A stretch of 64,000 nucleotides of DNA. It comes from Symsagittifera roscoffensis (lineage: Eukaryota > Xenacoelomorpha > Acoela > Convolutidae). Of this stretch, positions 1-12,067 are shown piece by piece (the stretch's first letter is position 1; each line of letters begins with the position of its first letter). The notes under the pieces were generated by a model. That model was given only the letters and a program-made list of their open reading frames with translations, was not told where the DNA came from and did not search any database. The DNA is taken from positions 66,061,374 to 66,125,373 of the forward strand of contig NC_087065.1 in the NCBI RefSeq assembly GCF_963678635.1, in the 5' to 3' direction. The position numbers were made by a program, and so were the translations under genes.

Positions 1-114
1 TAGTTGCAGTTATTAAAAAAAAAAGAGAATAGGTATTATTTTAATGTGCACTTCATTTATTTAGTGCAGCATATTTGATCATCCAATTCAAGACTAGCAG
101 AAAAAGGCCTTCAC
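1..114. repeat. Direct repeat flanking the palindromic array, left copy
   Basis: This stretch recurs at 4323-4436 with about one mismatch (gagaatagg against gaggatagg). Both copies stop at the same base, just after GGCCTTCAC; on the left the hairpin array begins at that point. The left copy touches the window edge, so the repeat may be longer. The simplest reading is a tandem duplication of at least 4.3 kb that includes the array and the 300 bp after it. Confidence 0.9.
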
Positions 115-3100
115 TGCCGCGGTTAATTTTAAGATGCTAATATCAATACCGAAGCAAAAATATCTCTGACTCCTACTGAGCGAAAGTAACAACTTGAACT
201 AAGTAGAGCGAAATTTTACATAAATCAAGTTAAATGGTGCCCGCGGGCTATGTTTGAAACGAAGCCTGTGGGCGCCATTCAATTTGATATATCAGAAAAT
301 CTACTCTTCTTAGTTCAAGTTGTTAGTTTCGCGCAGTAGGGGTAGGATATATTTTTGCTTCGGTATCGCCACTCTGCCGCGGTTAATTTTAAGTTGCTTT
401 TATCAATACCGAAGCAAAAATGTCCTACTGCGCAAAAGTAACAACTTGAACTAAGTAGAGTGAAATTTCCCATAAATCAAGTTGAATGGTGCCCGCGGAC
501 TACGTTTGAAACGAAGCCTGTGGGCGCCTTTCAATTTGATATATCAAAAATTCTACTCTACTTAGTTCAAGTTGTTAGTTTTGCGCAATTGTAGCAAGAG
601 ATATTTTTGCTTCGGCATCACCACTCTGCCGCGGTTAATTTTAGTATGCTAATATCAATGCCGAAGCAAAAATATCTCCTACTTCTACTGCGCGAAAGTA
701 ACAACTTGAACCAAGTAGAGTGAACTTTCCCATAAATCAAATTGAATGGTGCCCGCGGACTACCTTTGAAACGAAGCCTGTGGGCGCCTTTCAATTTGAT
801 ATATCAGAAATTCTACTCAACTTAGTTCAAGTTGTTAGTTTTGCGCAGTTGTAGCAAGATATATTTTTGCTTCTGCATCGCCACTCTGCCGCGGTTAATT
901 TTAAGATGCTAATATCAATGCCGAAGCAAAAATATCTCCTACTTCTACTGAGCGAAAGTAACAACTTGAACTAAGTAGAGTGTACCTTCCCATAAATCAA
1001 ATTGAATGGTGCCCGCGGACTACATTTGAAACGAAGCCTGTAGGCGCCATTCAATTTGATATATCAGAATTTCTACTCTACTTAGTTCAAGTTGTTAATT
1101 TCGCGCAGTTGTAGCAAGAGATATTTTTGCTTCGGCATCGCCACTCTGCCGCGGTTAATTTTAAGATGCTAATATCAATACCGAAGCAAAAATATCTCCT
1201 ACTTCTACTGAGCGAAAGTAACAACTTGAACTAAGTAGAGTGAACTTTCCCATAAACCAAATTGAATGGCGGCCGCAGGCTACGTTTGAAACGTAGCCTT
1301 CGGGCGCCACTGAGTTTGATGTATCAAAAGTTTTACTCTACTTAGTTCAAGTTATTACTTTCGCGCAGTTGTAACAAGAGATGTTTTTGCTTCGGCATCG
1401 TTACTCTGCCGCGGTCATTTTTATGATGCTAGTATCGATACCGAAGCAAGAATATGTCTTGCTCCTACTGCGCGCAAGTAACAACTTGAACTAAGTAGAG
1501 TGAAGTTTCCCATATATCAAATTGAACGGCGCTCTTAAGCTACGTTTCACCTGTAGCCTGCGAGCACCATTCAATTTGATGTATCAGAAATTTTACTCTA
1601 CTTTGTTCAAGTTGTTACTTTAGCGCAAGAGGAATCGGAGATAATTTTGCTTCGGTTTCGTGGATAGGATCTTGAAACTTATTGCGGCAGAGTCTCGATA
1701 CCGAAGCAAGAATATCTCCTTCTCCTACTGCGCGAAATCAACAACTTTAACTAAGTAGAGTAAAATTTACCATATAGCAGATTGAATGGCGCTCGTATGT
1801 TACATTTGAAACGTAGCCTGTGTGCGCCCTTCGATTTGATGAATCGAAAAATTTACTCTACTGTTCAAGTTGTTAGTTTCGCGCAGTTGTAGCAAGAAAT
1901 ATTTTTGCTTCGGCCTCGCCACTCTGCCGCGGTTAATTTTAGGATGCTAGTATCGATACCGAAGCAAAAATATCTCTTACTCGTACTGCGCGAAATTAAC
2001 AACTTGAACTAAGTAGAGTGAAATTTTCCATATAGCAGATTGAATGGCGCTCGTATGCTACGTTTGAAACGTAGCCTGTGGGCGCCCTTCGATTTGATGT
2101 ATCGAAAAATTTACTCTACTTTGTTCAAGTTGTTACTTTCGCGCAGTTGTAAGAAGAGATATTTTTGCTTCGGCATCGCCACTTTACCGCGGTTAATTGT
2201 AAGATGCTAGTATCGATACCGAGGCAAAATATTTCTCACTACTACTACCTGAAAGTAACAAATTGAACTAGGTAGTGCGAAATTTCCCATATATCAAATT
2301 GAATGGCGGCCGCAGGCTACGTTTGAAACGTAGCCTTCGGGCGCCACTGAGTTTGATGTATCAAAAGTTTTACTCTACTTAGTTCAAGTTATTACTTTCG
2401 CGCAGTTGTAACAAGAGATGTTTTTGCTTCGGCATCGTTACTCTGCCGCGGTCATTTTTATGATGCTAGTATCGATACCGAAGCAAGAATATGTCTTGCT
2501 CCTACTGCGCGCAAGTAACAACTTGAACTAAGTAGAGTGAAGTTTCCCATATATCAAATTGAACGGCGCTCTTAAGCTACGTTTCACCTGTAGCCTGCGA
2601 GCACCATTCAATTTGATGTATCAGAAATTTTACTCTACTTTGTTCAAGTTGTTACTTTAGCGCAAGAGGAATCGGAGATAATTTTGCTTCGGTTTCGTGG
2701 ATAGGATCTTGAAACTTATTGCGGCAGAGTCTCGATACCGAAGCAAGAATATCTCCTTCTCCTACTGCGCGAAATCAACAACTTTAACTAAGTAGAGTAA
2801 AATTTACCATATAGCAGATTGAATGGCGCTCGTATGTTACATTTGAAACGTAGCCTGTGTGCGCCCTTCGATTTGATGAATCGAAAAATTTACTCTACTG
2901 TTCAAGTTGTTAGTTTCGCGCAGTTGTAGCAAGAAATATTTTTGCTTCGGCCTCGCCACTCTGCCGCGGTTAATTTTAGGATGCTAGTATCGATACCGAA
3001 GCAAAAATATCTCTTACTCGTACTGCGCGAAATTAACAACTTGAACTAAGTAGAGTGAAATTTTCCATATAGCAGATTTAATGGCGCTCGTATGCTACGT

Positions 3101-4022
3101 TTGAAACGTAGCCTGTGGGCGCCCTTCGATTTGATGTATCGAAAAATTTACTCTACTTTGTTCAAGTTGTTACTTTCGCGCAGTTGTAAGAAGAGATATT
3201 TTTGCTTCGGCATCGCCACTTTACCGCGGTTAATTGTAAGATGCTAGTATCGATACCGAGGCAAAATATTTCTCACTACTACTACCTGAAAGTAACAAAT
3301 TGAACTAGGTAGTGCGAAATTTCCCTTATATCAAATTGAATGGCGCCCGCAGGCTACGTTTGAAACGTAGCCTTCGGGCGCCACTCTGTTTGATGTATCA
3401 AAAATTTTACTCTACTTAGTTCAAGTTGTTATTTTCGCGCAGTTGTAGCAAGAGATACTTTTGCTTTGGCATCGCTACTTTGCCGCGGTTAGTTTTTTGA
3501 TGCTAGTATCGATACTGAAGCAAAAATAAATCTTACTCCTACTGCTCGAAATTAACAACTTGAACCAAATAGAGTGAAAATTCTCATATAGCAGATTGAA
3601 TGGCATTCGCATGCTACGTTTGAAACGTAGCTTGTGGGCGCCCTTCGATTTGATGTATCGAAAAATTTACTCTACTTTGTTCAAATTGTTACTTTCGCGA
3701 AGTTGTAGGAAGAGATAATTTTGCTTCGACAGCGCCACTTTGCCCCGGTAAATTTTTAGATGCTAGTATCGATACGGAAGCAAGAATATCTCTTGCTCCT
3801 ACTGCGCGAAAGTAACAACTTGAACTAAGTAGAGTGAAATTTCCCATATATCAAATTGAATGGCGCTCGCAGGCTACGTTTGAACTGTAGCCTGCAAGCG
3901 CCATTCATTTTGATATATTGGAAATTTTACTCTGCTTAGTTCAAGTTGTTACTTTCGCACAGTAGGAGTAGGAGATATTTTGTCCGTTATTGAGACTAGC
4001 ATCCTAAACTTAACTGCGGCAG
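114..4022. repeat. Tandem array of ~260-bp palindromic (hairpin) units
   Basis: About fifteen units follow one another, most introduced by a spacer starting CTGCCGCGGTTA (near 114, 374, 624, 885, 1145, 1405, 1924, 2443 and so on). Each unit is an imperfect inverted repeat of about 215 bp. The left arm starts at CCGAAGCAAAAATATC and contains AACAACTTGAACTAAGTAGA; the right arm is its reverse complement. The centre is a near-perfect palindrome around GGCTACGTTTGAAACGTAGC. The array ends with CTGCGGCAG at 4014-4022, the inverse of its opening bases, so the whole block has inverted ends like a foldback element. In the variants near 1690 and 2727 the spacer lies in the opposite orientation. No coding sequence is seen. 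Confidence 0.9.
1261..3290. repeat. 1,037-bp near-identical duplication within the hairpin array
   Basis: The sequence from 1261 is repeated from 2298, a period of 1,037 bp or four hairpin units, with only isolated differences such as AGATTGAATGG against AGATTTAATGG near 3079. The other units differ much more from one another. This points to a recent unequal exchange or to an assembly duplication. Confidence 0.88.
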
Positions 4023-4322
4023 ATTCCTAAGTTTAGTAGCGACTTGATCTAACAATTAGGCGCGACTTATTTTTAAAATTAGTTGCCAGATGGCCTTGAG
4101 TTTAGTTTTGACATAGTAGAAAAATTAGTAATAAATTAGGTCGCGACATGACCTAAAACAGAAAGACATAACCTGAAAATTAGTCGCGTCACAGAATAAT
4201 TTTTGACAACCTATACTTTGGCTGAAACACTAAATGACAAACGACTAGCACTCACTTTGAATCTAAAACGTTTTGATTTTTTTCTTAGATTTTGTTAAGA
4301 ATTTATTTGCATAACCTTAAAA
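4023..4322. other. Unassigned sequence between array and direct repeat
   Basis: AT-rich sequence of 300 bp with no ORF or repeat that I recognise. It holds several short GCGAC/GTCGC words in both orientations (near 4060, 4141 and 4187). Confidence 0.5.
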
Positions 4323-4436
4323 TAGTTGCAGTTATTAAAAAAAAAAGAGGATAGGTATTATTTTAATGTGCACTTCATTTATTTAGTGCAGCATATTTGA
4401 TCATCCAATTCAAGACTAGCAGAAAAAGGCCTTCAC
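4323..4436. repeat. Direct repeat flanking the palindromic array, right copy
   Basis: Second copy of positions 1-114. Beyond 4436 the sequence departs from the hairpin array and leads to the first DNA polymerase relic. Confidence 0.9.
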
Positions 4437-4639
4437 ATTGTGTCTTAATCTCAGTTAAAACTGTTTTTTTTTTTCAGTTAGAAGTGTTAATATGCCCAAA
4501 AGTTGGTACTACAAAGGAAAAACACAAATATTCATGGCAAGGCAAATCCAGTTTGCCATTTTGACATTATGGTCAAGTCATTTTTTCAAGAAACCAGACC
4601 ACAATGGGAAAACAATAGTTACTACACTACAGGAACAAA

Positions 4640-6150
4640 GAAAACAATGAATGCTTCGGTAATGATGGTTATTGCAAACATTGTTTTTGAAGCAATGGTT
4701 TTTGAGCTTCCCTTTTGGCCCAATAATGGAGCTAGAGAAACCTAAATGGTGCTGATATCAAATATGGATCCAAAATAAGAGTAATGGATGAGCCTTGAAA
4801 AAATTACTTCCGAACAAAATGATAATGCTTAGAAAAAATGTGAGAGTGTAGTTTGTGGGATCAGTTTAAAAACAACTTAGACGTACAAAAACAGGTTAGA
4901 GTAATTTTTCTCTTCAAAAGATCTCTTTATTTCAATTTGCTATTGCAAATACTCGAGATGAAACAAGGATCGGCTACTTGCAATATGAGCTGAGTGTTCC
5001 AGATGAACTGAAAGTAAAATCTCCAAACTCCTGCCTATTTTCAAAAATATTGATGTCACGCGAAACAATGTTGGTGAGTATGTGAAGACACATGCGGAAG
5101 AAAATAATTTATTAAAACAACCACAGCGAAGGTTGATATGGAACTTCAATTTAACCAAATGAACGCTTATAACAACAATTTTCAATTTTTACTTGGATCT
5201 TGGACAACAGTGTACAAAAATTCATCGACTTGAACAATTGGCACCCAAAAAAGTTTTCAACAGTTTCTTTGAATCTGTTGTTGATGCTAGGCGAGCTGAC
5301 GATTAGATTCCTTTATCTGGTGAGGTAGCAGAAATAAAAAAAAAACTGCCAGGAAATAGTTCTTATGGCTATCAAATATTGGGCAGATAAAAAAATTAAT
5401 GACAAAGTATCTTATTGACTAAAAAACCTAAAACGCTAGCAGTTACCAGTTTTTTAAGAGACTAAGTTTTGTAGCTAAAATCTTGTATAGAACAGAACTT
5501 TTCAAATTTTCTACAGAATTTTCTGAACCAAACATAGTAGTTTTGGCGACATCAACAAGTTTGAAGCACTCAAAATGGATACTGATAAATAATTAGTCTT
5601 TATAAATAAAAAATGATTATATTATGATTAAATAAAAAATATCCTCCCCTGCAAGCGAGCAGATTGGGTTGAAAAGTGGATCAAAGATTGTCGAGATGAT
5701 TTTAAAGCAGATGCGAAAAATATTTTTACCTCGCACTTGCTTCTCCAACCAAAAAAAAACACAATAGAGAGCCGGTTTACTTGCTTAGAGAGCCGGTATA
5801 CTTGCTTAAAAAACACAATACTCGCTTCTCCAATCAAAAAAACACGATAGAGAGCCGGTTCAAGGAGCAGTTCAGATGCTCCGAAATTTTGTGTCTCTCT
5901 AGTAAAACTCATGCTGTTACGATAATGAAAGTCAAAATTATAAATTTAGCAGTAAAAGATTGAACCAACGCGCATTAATAGACTCATGATATGACCCGAT
6001 GGCAAATGAATCACAGGTACTTGATAAGGCAGTGAATTGGGGTCACCTAATAGAGAATTTGAAACAATGAACCATGCAATTGCAATATATGACCAAATTT
6101 AAAAAACGACTCAGCTATTTTACTCTACACGCACAAACTTCAATTTGTTG
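4640..6150 (+). pseudogene. Decayed family-B DNA polymerase, C-terminal half (relic 1)
   Basis: Pieces of a family-B DNA polymerase can be read on the + strand across all three frames. A cysteine/histidine-rich piece beginning NECFGNDGYCKHC lies at about 4646-4687. A piece with ATCNMS lies near 4975. A stretch reading KTHAEENNLLKQ lies near 5085-5120. The polymerase core motif NSSYGYQ is at 5355-5375. A tail-like piece with FKEQF and CLSSKTHAV lies at 5860-5920, followed by FSSKRLNQRA near 5945. The order matches a transposon- or virus-type polymerase family that I remember as common in invertebrate genomes. Stops and frameshifts are frequent and there is no usable start, so it is a fossil. 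A local duplication of AGAGAGCCGGT...CTTGCTT (5745-5860) interrupts it. The exact element class is not shown by the sequence. Confidence 0.72.
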
Positions 6151-7823
6151 TAAAATATACTGAAATCTGTAAAAGACTTTGCGGTAAAACTTTATATGAT
6201 GTAATAAATGGATGCATTTTCTCTGTAATTAAATTTTTTCATTAATTCTTTTCAAATGCAGTGCTTGAGTTAACAAAATTTTGTTTTTTTTTTATTAAGA
6301 AGACGTTTGGAATCTCAAATATTTCTGTGTCGGCTAAATCGAGCGCCCAAAAAATTTTCTTGTCAAAAAAAATTATCATGTGAAATTTACCATCTGACAC
6401 ATGGTATCTCAATACATTGGGAAACCTATTTCCTATCTTAAAACGTTGGGAAGTCTATACTCTATGGTAATACAAAGGGCGAGGACCGGATGCTCTCTAG
6501 CCTATGTTAATATGTGGAGGTCCTCACCCCCGGACGGTTTCTCCACGATTTTTTACTGCTTTTTCAGTTTGCTTCACGCACTTTTTTTATAAAGTTTCTA
6601 TAATCTTTTTTAACATCTACTTTCTAAGAAATTGACTTTGCTACAAAAATCAATTATCCAGAAACAAGCTGTATGATGACGCGTGGCTTCGTAATCGGAT
6701 GTGATAATTATTACCTGATCTTTTTAATTTTTTTTCTGCCAATGCCCACAATAACTCAATTTTACCGTAAAAAGGGTAAAACTTTTCAACCCTTCATTTT
6801 TTTGGCCTTCGATTTACCCGTCTTGACCAAATTTGCTCTAACAAGAATTTTTTCATTCATGGGAAAAAGCTGCTCAAACACTTTTCAAGCAAAAACAAAA
6901 CTACAGAAGGTTGCATTTAAATTTTGATGAAGAGATTTTTTATTGTGCGCGTTTTTCTATACACCGGCTTGTACATTAGAGCTTAGATGATTTACACAAA
7001 AAAAATTGAAGCAGCAAACTTCTTAAAATTCTGCTCAGATTTTATTTGTTTTTGAATTTGAATTATTAATTTATCATACAGTTTCAAAAGGCATACAAAA
7101 TAAATAACTAGAAAAATACGCATTTTGAGCGTGTACAGAAAAACTATCTAACGAAACGCGAAATACGTTATGCACACAAAAAACTTAACTTTGCATAAAT
7201 TTTTTTTGGAAAGATTGTTTGAACACAAAATTCGTTTTGCGCGTGACAAAAAAAAACAATTTTTTGGGAAGAAGATCGAAACGGGGGAACTTTGTGTGAG
7301 GCATTTTTGGGCGATGTAAATCGTATGATTGAAAAACTTTTTTTTTCTATCGATGACGCACCAATTCTCATGCCAAAACGAGAAATACTTTTTTTTCGCG
7401 ATGAAAAATGTAACAAATTGTAACAATTGTGAATAACGTCTTTCGTAGACTTAATTTATGGAATTGGATGATAAGCGTTTTCGAATTACAGAGGTCAACC
7501 TGGTAGATTATGATCCCGCTCCGTAATATCTGGAGTTTATTTACATTCCTTGCGTGTACCAAATTTCCTCAACTTGAAAGTAGTATGATGATGAATGCAG
7601 ATGGGACTGTTTCAAGTATAAGATATAAAGATTGATTTTGTGGTGGTAAATCGATTGCGTACAAAATAAGCGTCCATCAGTGCTGTATTTTGTTTTCATT
7701 TAAGTACATACGTTTTACCTTATACACTCAATCGAACTGTTTTTCCTCGATCGATGTTATTTTTTCTCGGTCAAAACGCTTCTTGGGCAAACAACTTTGG
7801 ATCAAAGTAAGTTGAAACCTTTT
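6151..7823. other. No recognisable gene
   Basis: AT-rich sequence with only short, biased ORFs on both strands. A GC-richer patch at 6478-6545 has short inverted words (GAGGACC ... GGTCCTC). I see no convincing domain, RNA gene or repeat here. Confidence 0.5.
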
Positions 7824-9107
7824 CCCTGAGTAAAAATCGGACGAAATGTTTTTCTTTATGGTCAAAACATAGACAGACTTAGTTGATTTTGTCGAAACAT
7901 ATCCCTTAAGCGGCCAAACTGTGCCGAAAATCAGATTTGTCCCAGAATCAGCAAAATTCCGTTTTTTCTTTCATATTCTTCGCTGTTTTTGTAATACACA
8001 AACAAATGCCTAACGCACTGCACCGCTCAAAATCGCTCTAAAAAGTTTTGCGAAATCGGGATCAGTTTGTGAAATCCGTAAACAAATTTTAAGTCATGTG
8101 TATAGTAAAATTGAGCTGTTGCCTAATCCACAGCTGATAGCGCAATCCGCAATTTGCAAGCGACATCCACAATTTGTAAGTGCAACCCGTAAATTCTAAG
8201 TGGAATCCACAAATTGTAAGTGAAATCCATAACTGAGGAGATATAAGAGAATAGAAATAAAAAATGATCAAATTGCTCAATAACATGGAAAAACAATACT
8301 TATTTTTCTCACTGTTTTTTCATCTGATCACAGTGATCAATTTGCTCAAAAACTTTTAAAAACAAAACTAAATTATTTTTTATGTTTGTTTATTCAGTTT
8401 TATGGAAAAGAGGATAATTCAATCCACTTAAGCAATCGAGCCGCCCTTCATCCCAATGAACCTCTGAATCATCTCAGATCAAACACTGATGATGATTTTT
8501 GAACCAAATTCGACTTTTGAAGCACAAACTGAACCATTTCATCTTAAACACTGATGATGATTTCTGATAATGCATTCAGGGGTGAATGTTTTTTCCAACA
8601 AACCCGAAATTTGTCGGGTGATCGCTACTAAATGTTGTCATCCAGCTGTTTAATTAACCAAGTTTTAAGATTTGTTTGTGGATTCTGCTGACAATGGTTC
8701 ACATTCTCTCCATTTGTTTTCCGCATTGGCAATATAATAATTTCAGCTCTAGCGTTCAATTGTTCATAGGCAAAAATCTGTATTGAACAATATTGCGAAA
8801 TCCACTTACATTTTGCGGAATTCGCTTAGATTTGAGGACTCCAGTCAGATTGTGCGGCATCCACTTGCAGTTGCGGAACCTAGACCATATAGCTAAATTT
8901 GCTTGTGGCTGAACAGCAACAAAATAAATATGCCAAAAAATTTCACGCTAGAGGTATCCGTACGCGGAATCTACGTAATTATTGTAGGTGGAAACCATTT
9001 ACATTATGGAACCTGTTTAAAGACTTGTCTATGGAATCCAGGAACACAATTTTTTCTTTAGGACTAGCGGTTTTAATTCTGTAAAAAACGTACTTGAAAA
9101 AAAGGAT
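7824..9107. repeat. Tandem duplication, unit 1 (1,284 bp, period 1,315 bp)
   Basis: Unit 1 starts CCCTGAGTAAAAATCGGACG and is repeated from 9139 with only a handful of substitutions (for example GAAATCCACTTAC against GAAATCCGCTTAC, and CCTAGACC against CCCAGACC). A 31-bp spacer (9108-9138) separates the units. Each unit contains a cluster of degenerate ~20-bp repeats near ATCCACAATTTGTAAGTG (8128-8232 in this unit) and inverted versions of them about 650 bp later (8787-8880), so it looks like a foldback element. The one ORF present in both units (8899-9084 here) has no recognisable domain. Confidence 0.92.
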
Positions 9108-9138
9108 GAACTATGTTTTTGGATGAACTAAGGATGAA

Positions 9139-10422
9139 CCCTGAGTAAAAATCGGACGAAATGTTTTTCTTTATGGTCAAAACATAGACAGACTTAGTTG
9201 ATTTTGTCGAAACATATCCCTTAAGCGGCCAAACTGTGCCGAAAATCAGATTTGTCCCAGAATCAGCAAAATTCCGTTTTTTCTTTCATATTCTTCGCTG
9301 TTTTTGTAATACACAAACAAATGCCTAACGCACTGCACCGCTCAAAATCGCTCTAAAAAGTTTTGCGAAATCGGGATCAGTTTGTGAAATCCGTAAACAA
9401 ATTTTAAGTCATGTGTATAGTAAAATTGAGCTGTTGCCTAATCCACAGCTGATAGCGCAATCCGCAATTTGCAAGCGACATCCACAATTTGTAAGTGCAA
9501 CCCGTAAATTCTAAGTGGAATCCACAAATTGTAAGTGAAATCCATAACTGAGGAGATATAAGAGAATAGAAATAAAAAATGATCAAATTGCTCAATAACA
9601 TGGAAAAACAATACTTATTTTTCTCACTGTTTTTTCATCTGATCACAGTGATCAATTTGCTCAAAAACTTTTAAAAACAAAACTAAATTATTTTTTATGT
9701 TTGTTTATTCAGTTTTATGGAAAAGAGGATAATTCAATCCACTTAAGCAATCGAGCCGCCCTTCATCCCAATGAACCTCTGAATCATCTCAGATCAAACA
9801 CTGATGATGATTTTTGAACCAAATTCGACTTTTGAAGCACAAACTGAACCATTTCATCTTAAACACTGATGATGATTTCTGATAATGCATTCAGGGGTGA
9901 ATGTTTTTTCCAACAAACCCGAAATTTGTCGGGTGATCGCTACTAAATGTTGTCATCCAGCTGTTTAATTAACCAAGTTTTAAGATTTGTTTGTGGATTC
10001 TGCTGACAATGGTTCACATTCTCTCCATTTGTTTTCCGCATTGGCAATATAATAATTTCAGCTCTAGCGTTCAATTGTTCATAGGCAAAAATCTGTATTG
10101 AACAATATTGCGAAATCCGCTTACATTTTGCGGAATTCGCTTAGATTTGAGGACTCCAGTCAGATTGTGCGGCATCCACTTACAGTTGCGGAACCCAGAC
10201 CATATAGCTAAATTTGCTTGTGGCTGAACAGCAACAAAATAAATATGCCAAAAAATTTCACGCTAGAGGTATCCGTACGCGGAATCTACGTAATTATTGT
10301 AGGTGGAAACCATTTACATTATGGAACCTGTTTAAAGACTTGTCTATGGAATCCAGGAACACCATTTTTTCTTTAGGACTAGCGGTTTTAATTCTGTAAA
10401 AAACGTACTTGAAAAAAAGGAT
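9139..10422. repeat. Tandem duplication, unit 2
   Basis: Near-identical copy of 7824-9107. Past its end the sequence changes to unique DNA that leads into the second polymerase relic. Confidence 0.92.
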
Positions 10423-10568
10423 ACCAAAAAGAAAATAACAGATTCCTGATTGATCACCATAGAATAAAAATGCTAATCATGCATGTGCTTACTATTAATC
10501 AACGGAAAAATGAGATTTCAGCTGACAAAATTCATCGTATATAATTAACATCGACGCTAAAACTTTCT

Positions 10569-11480
10569 ATGGCGGGGTTATGCAACATCAATCCTTGTCG
10601 TGAAATTGGTTTTCATGGGAATCTAGCGAAACTGATGCTGACCTATGATCAAAAGCAATGGGTGTGCATCGTGGAATTAGATCTGGAACTTGCCAAAGAG
10701 TTATATGACTACTTCATGGGTTACCCACGAGCGGCTACCAAAAAAGTGGTTGAACTGGTACACATGAGTACCGATCAAGTTTGAATGTTTGGAAAAATGG
10801 GACCACCAGTTTTTCAAAATGAACCAAATTGATTCAGTCACTACTTGCGAAAGAAGGTTAAAACCTACATAACTACACATGACTGTTTACTTCTACGTAC
10901 AACTAGAAGTAAAAATAACTCACAGTCACCGGTTGCTGCCGGTACGTCAAGCTAACTGGAGAGATCCATTCATCGATATAAGCACCCATGTGAAGGGAGC
11001 AACAATGACTGCTTTTGATGAGAATTTCTATAATCTCACTGTTAAATCTGCTCTTGTTAAAACGATGGAGTCGAAACGAAACCAGAAGAAGCTCAGCATT
11101 TTTTGCGACAAAAAAAGAAGTAATGCAGAATTTTTGCCAGATCTCACTATGATTTTTCAAATAAATGGTGAAAGGGTTGCCACTGTAACGTCCAAACCAA
11201 ACTCAACCCGCCAGGATAAGCAGACAAAAGTGGGGAAGTAATGTTGGATTTGGCCAAGAAATTCAACTTTGAAATCCATTATGTTCAAGTGAAACCTAAT
11301 TCTAACCTTGAATTGCTAACCTCAGACACTGACAAATTCATAAATATGTTAAAATCAGAAGACATATACAAAAATTTGAAAAAATTACTGGGAAATCACT
11401 TCGAACTCATTAAATGCCCCAAAAACTTGCCAATGTATAGTGACCATAACAAAAATAGAGTTTTAGAAACTCTAAGTTTT
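10569..11480 (+). pseudogene. Decayed family-B DNA polymerase, palm region (relic 2)
   Basis: Three consecutive + strand ORFs read as successive parts of a family-B DNA polymerase of a different family from relic 1. At 10569-10784 a piece with VELDLELAKELYDY corresponds to the VDL...P/E-rich segment before motif A. At 10879-11241 the residues after NWRDPFIDISTHVKG lead to VKTMESKR at about 11056-11079, the equivalent of the core KxxxN/Y region. At 11241-11480 the piece beginning MLDLAKKFNFEIHY carries SDTDKF at 11322-11339, the equivalent of motif C, whose two aspartates are kept at 11325 and 11331. Breaks lie at about 10785 and 11239. It is better preserved than relic 1. Motif A is not evident. 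A defective copy in a self-replicating transposon such as a Polinton-like element is possible but not shown. Confidence 0.7.
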
Positions 11481-11718
11481 TTTTTTCACTCAGAATACAA
11501 ATTGAGTGTTTTTCATAAATTTCTTGTTGTTAGAACAAATTACCAAAAAAACTTCTGGTTTTCAAAAATTGTTTGTTTTCAGCAAAGTTTTTGCTTGATC
11601 AATTAGCCAATATTGTTCCGCTGCTTAGGCACTCATTATTAGAAACATTTCTTAGATGTGTTTTTTGTTCAAAACAAGTAACATGTTTCAGATAGCGCTT
11701 CACAAGACTCCCAAAATT
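11481..11718. other. AT-rich sequence before the gap, nothing assigned
   Basis: The open frame from 11241 continues into low-complexity sequence. I cannot tell whether the polymerase relic continues beyond the gap. Confidence 0.4.
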
Positions 11719-11918
11719 NNNNNNNNNNNNNNNNNNNNNNNNNNNNNNNNNNNNNNNNNNNNNNNNNNNNNNNNNNNNNNNNNNNNNNNNNNNNNNNNNN
11801 NNNNNNNNNNNNNNNNNNNNNNNNNNNNNNNNNNNNNNNNNNNNNNNNNNNNNNNNNNNNNNNNNNNNNNNNNNNNNNNNNNNNNNNNNNNNNNNNNNNN
11901 NNNNNNNNNNNNNNNNNN
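11719..11918. other. Assembly gap of exactly 200 N
   Basis: A run of 200 N. A round number like this usually marks a scaffold join of unknown true size, so distances across it are not reliable. Confidence 0.99.
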
Positions 11919-12063
11919 ATCTGAAAGAACATTATAGATTTGAATTGACTTGAAAATTGAACAAACGGTGCATCGTTGAAGATAAAATTTTTGAGAATAA
12001 GTAACTCTGCGGCTCCAAGTTAAAATTTCAGCTTTTCAGAACTAACTAATTATTCAAATAAAC

Positions 12064-12067
12064 CTTC
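12064..12067. repeat. Target-site duplication CTTC, left
   Basis: CTTC directly before the TG of the left LTR. It matches CTTC directly after the CA of the right LTR at 32475-32478. Four bases is within the usual range for Ty3/gypsy-type integrases. Confidence 0.8.

Noticed and set aside
7148-7426. Overlapping minus-strand ORFs of 92 and 82 codons
   Set aside because: Low-complexity F/K/S-rich frames in AT-rich DNA; two overlapping frames are equally open and there is no homology signal.
8899-10399. Two identical 61-codon ORFs (8899-9084, 10214-10399) as a duplicated gene
   Set aside because: The identity is explained by the 1,315-bp tandem duplication. The frame overlaps the 20-bp repeat cluster and shows no domain.
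10569-11606. These three ORFs as the missing N-terminal TRPM exons
   Set aside because: They read as a family-B DNA polymerase (VELDLELAKELYDY, KTMESKR, SDTDKF), not as SLOG or MHR sequence.
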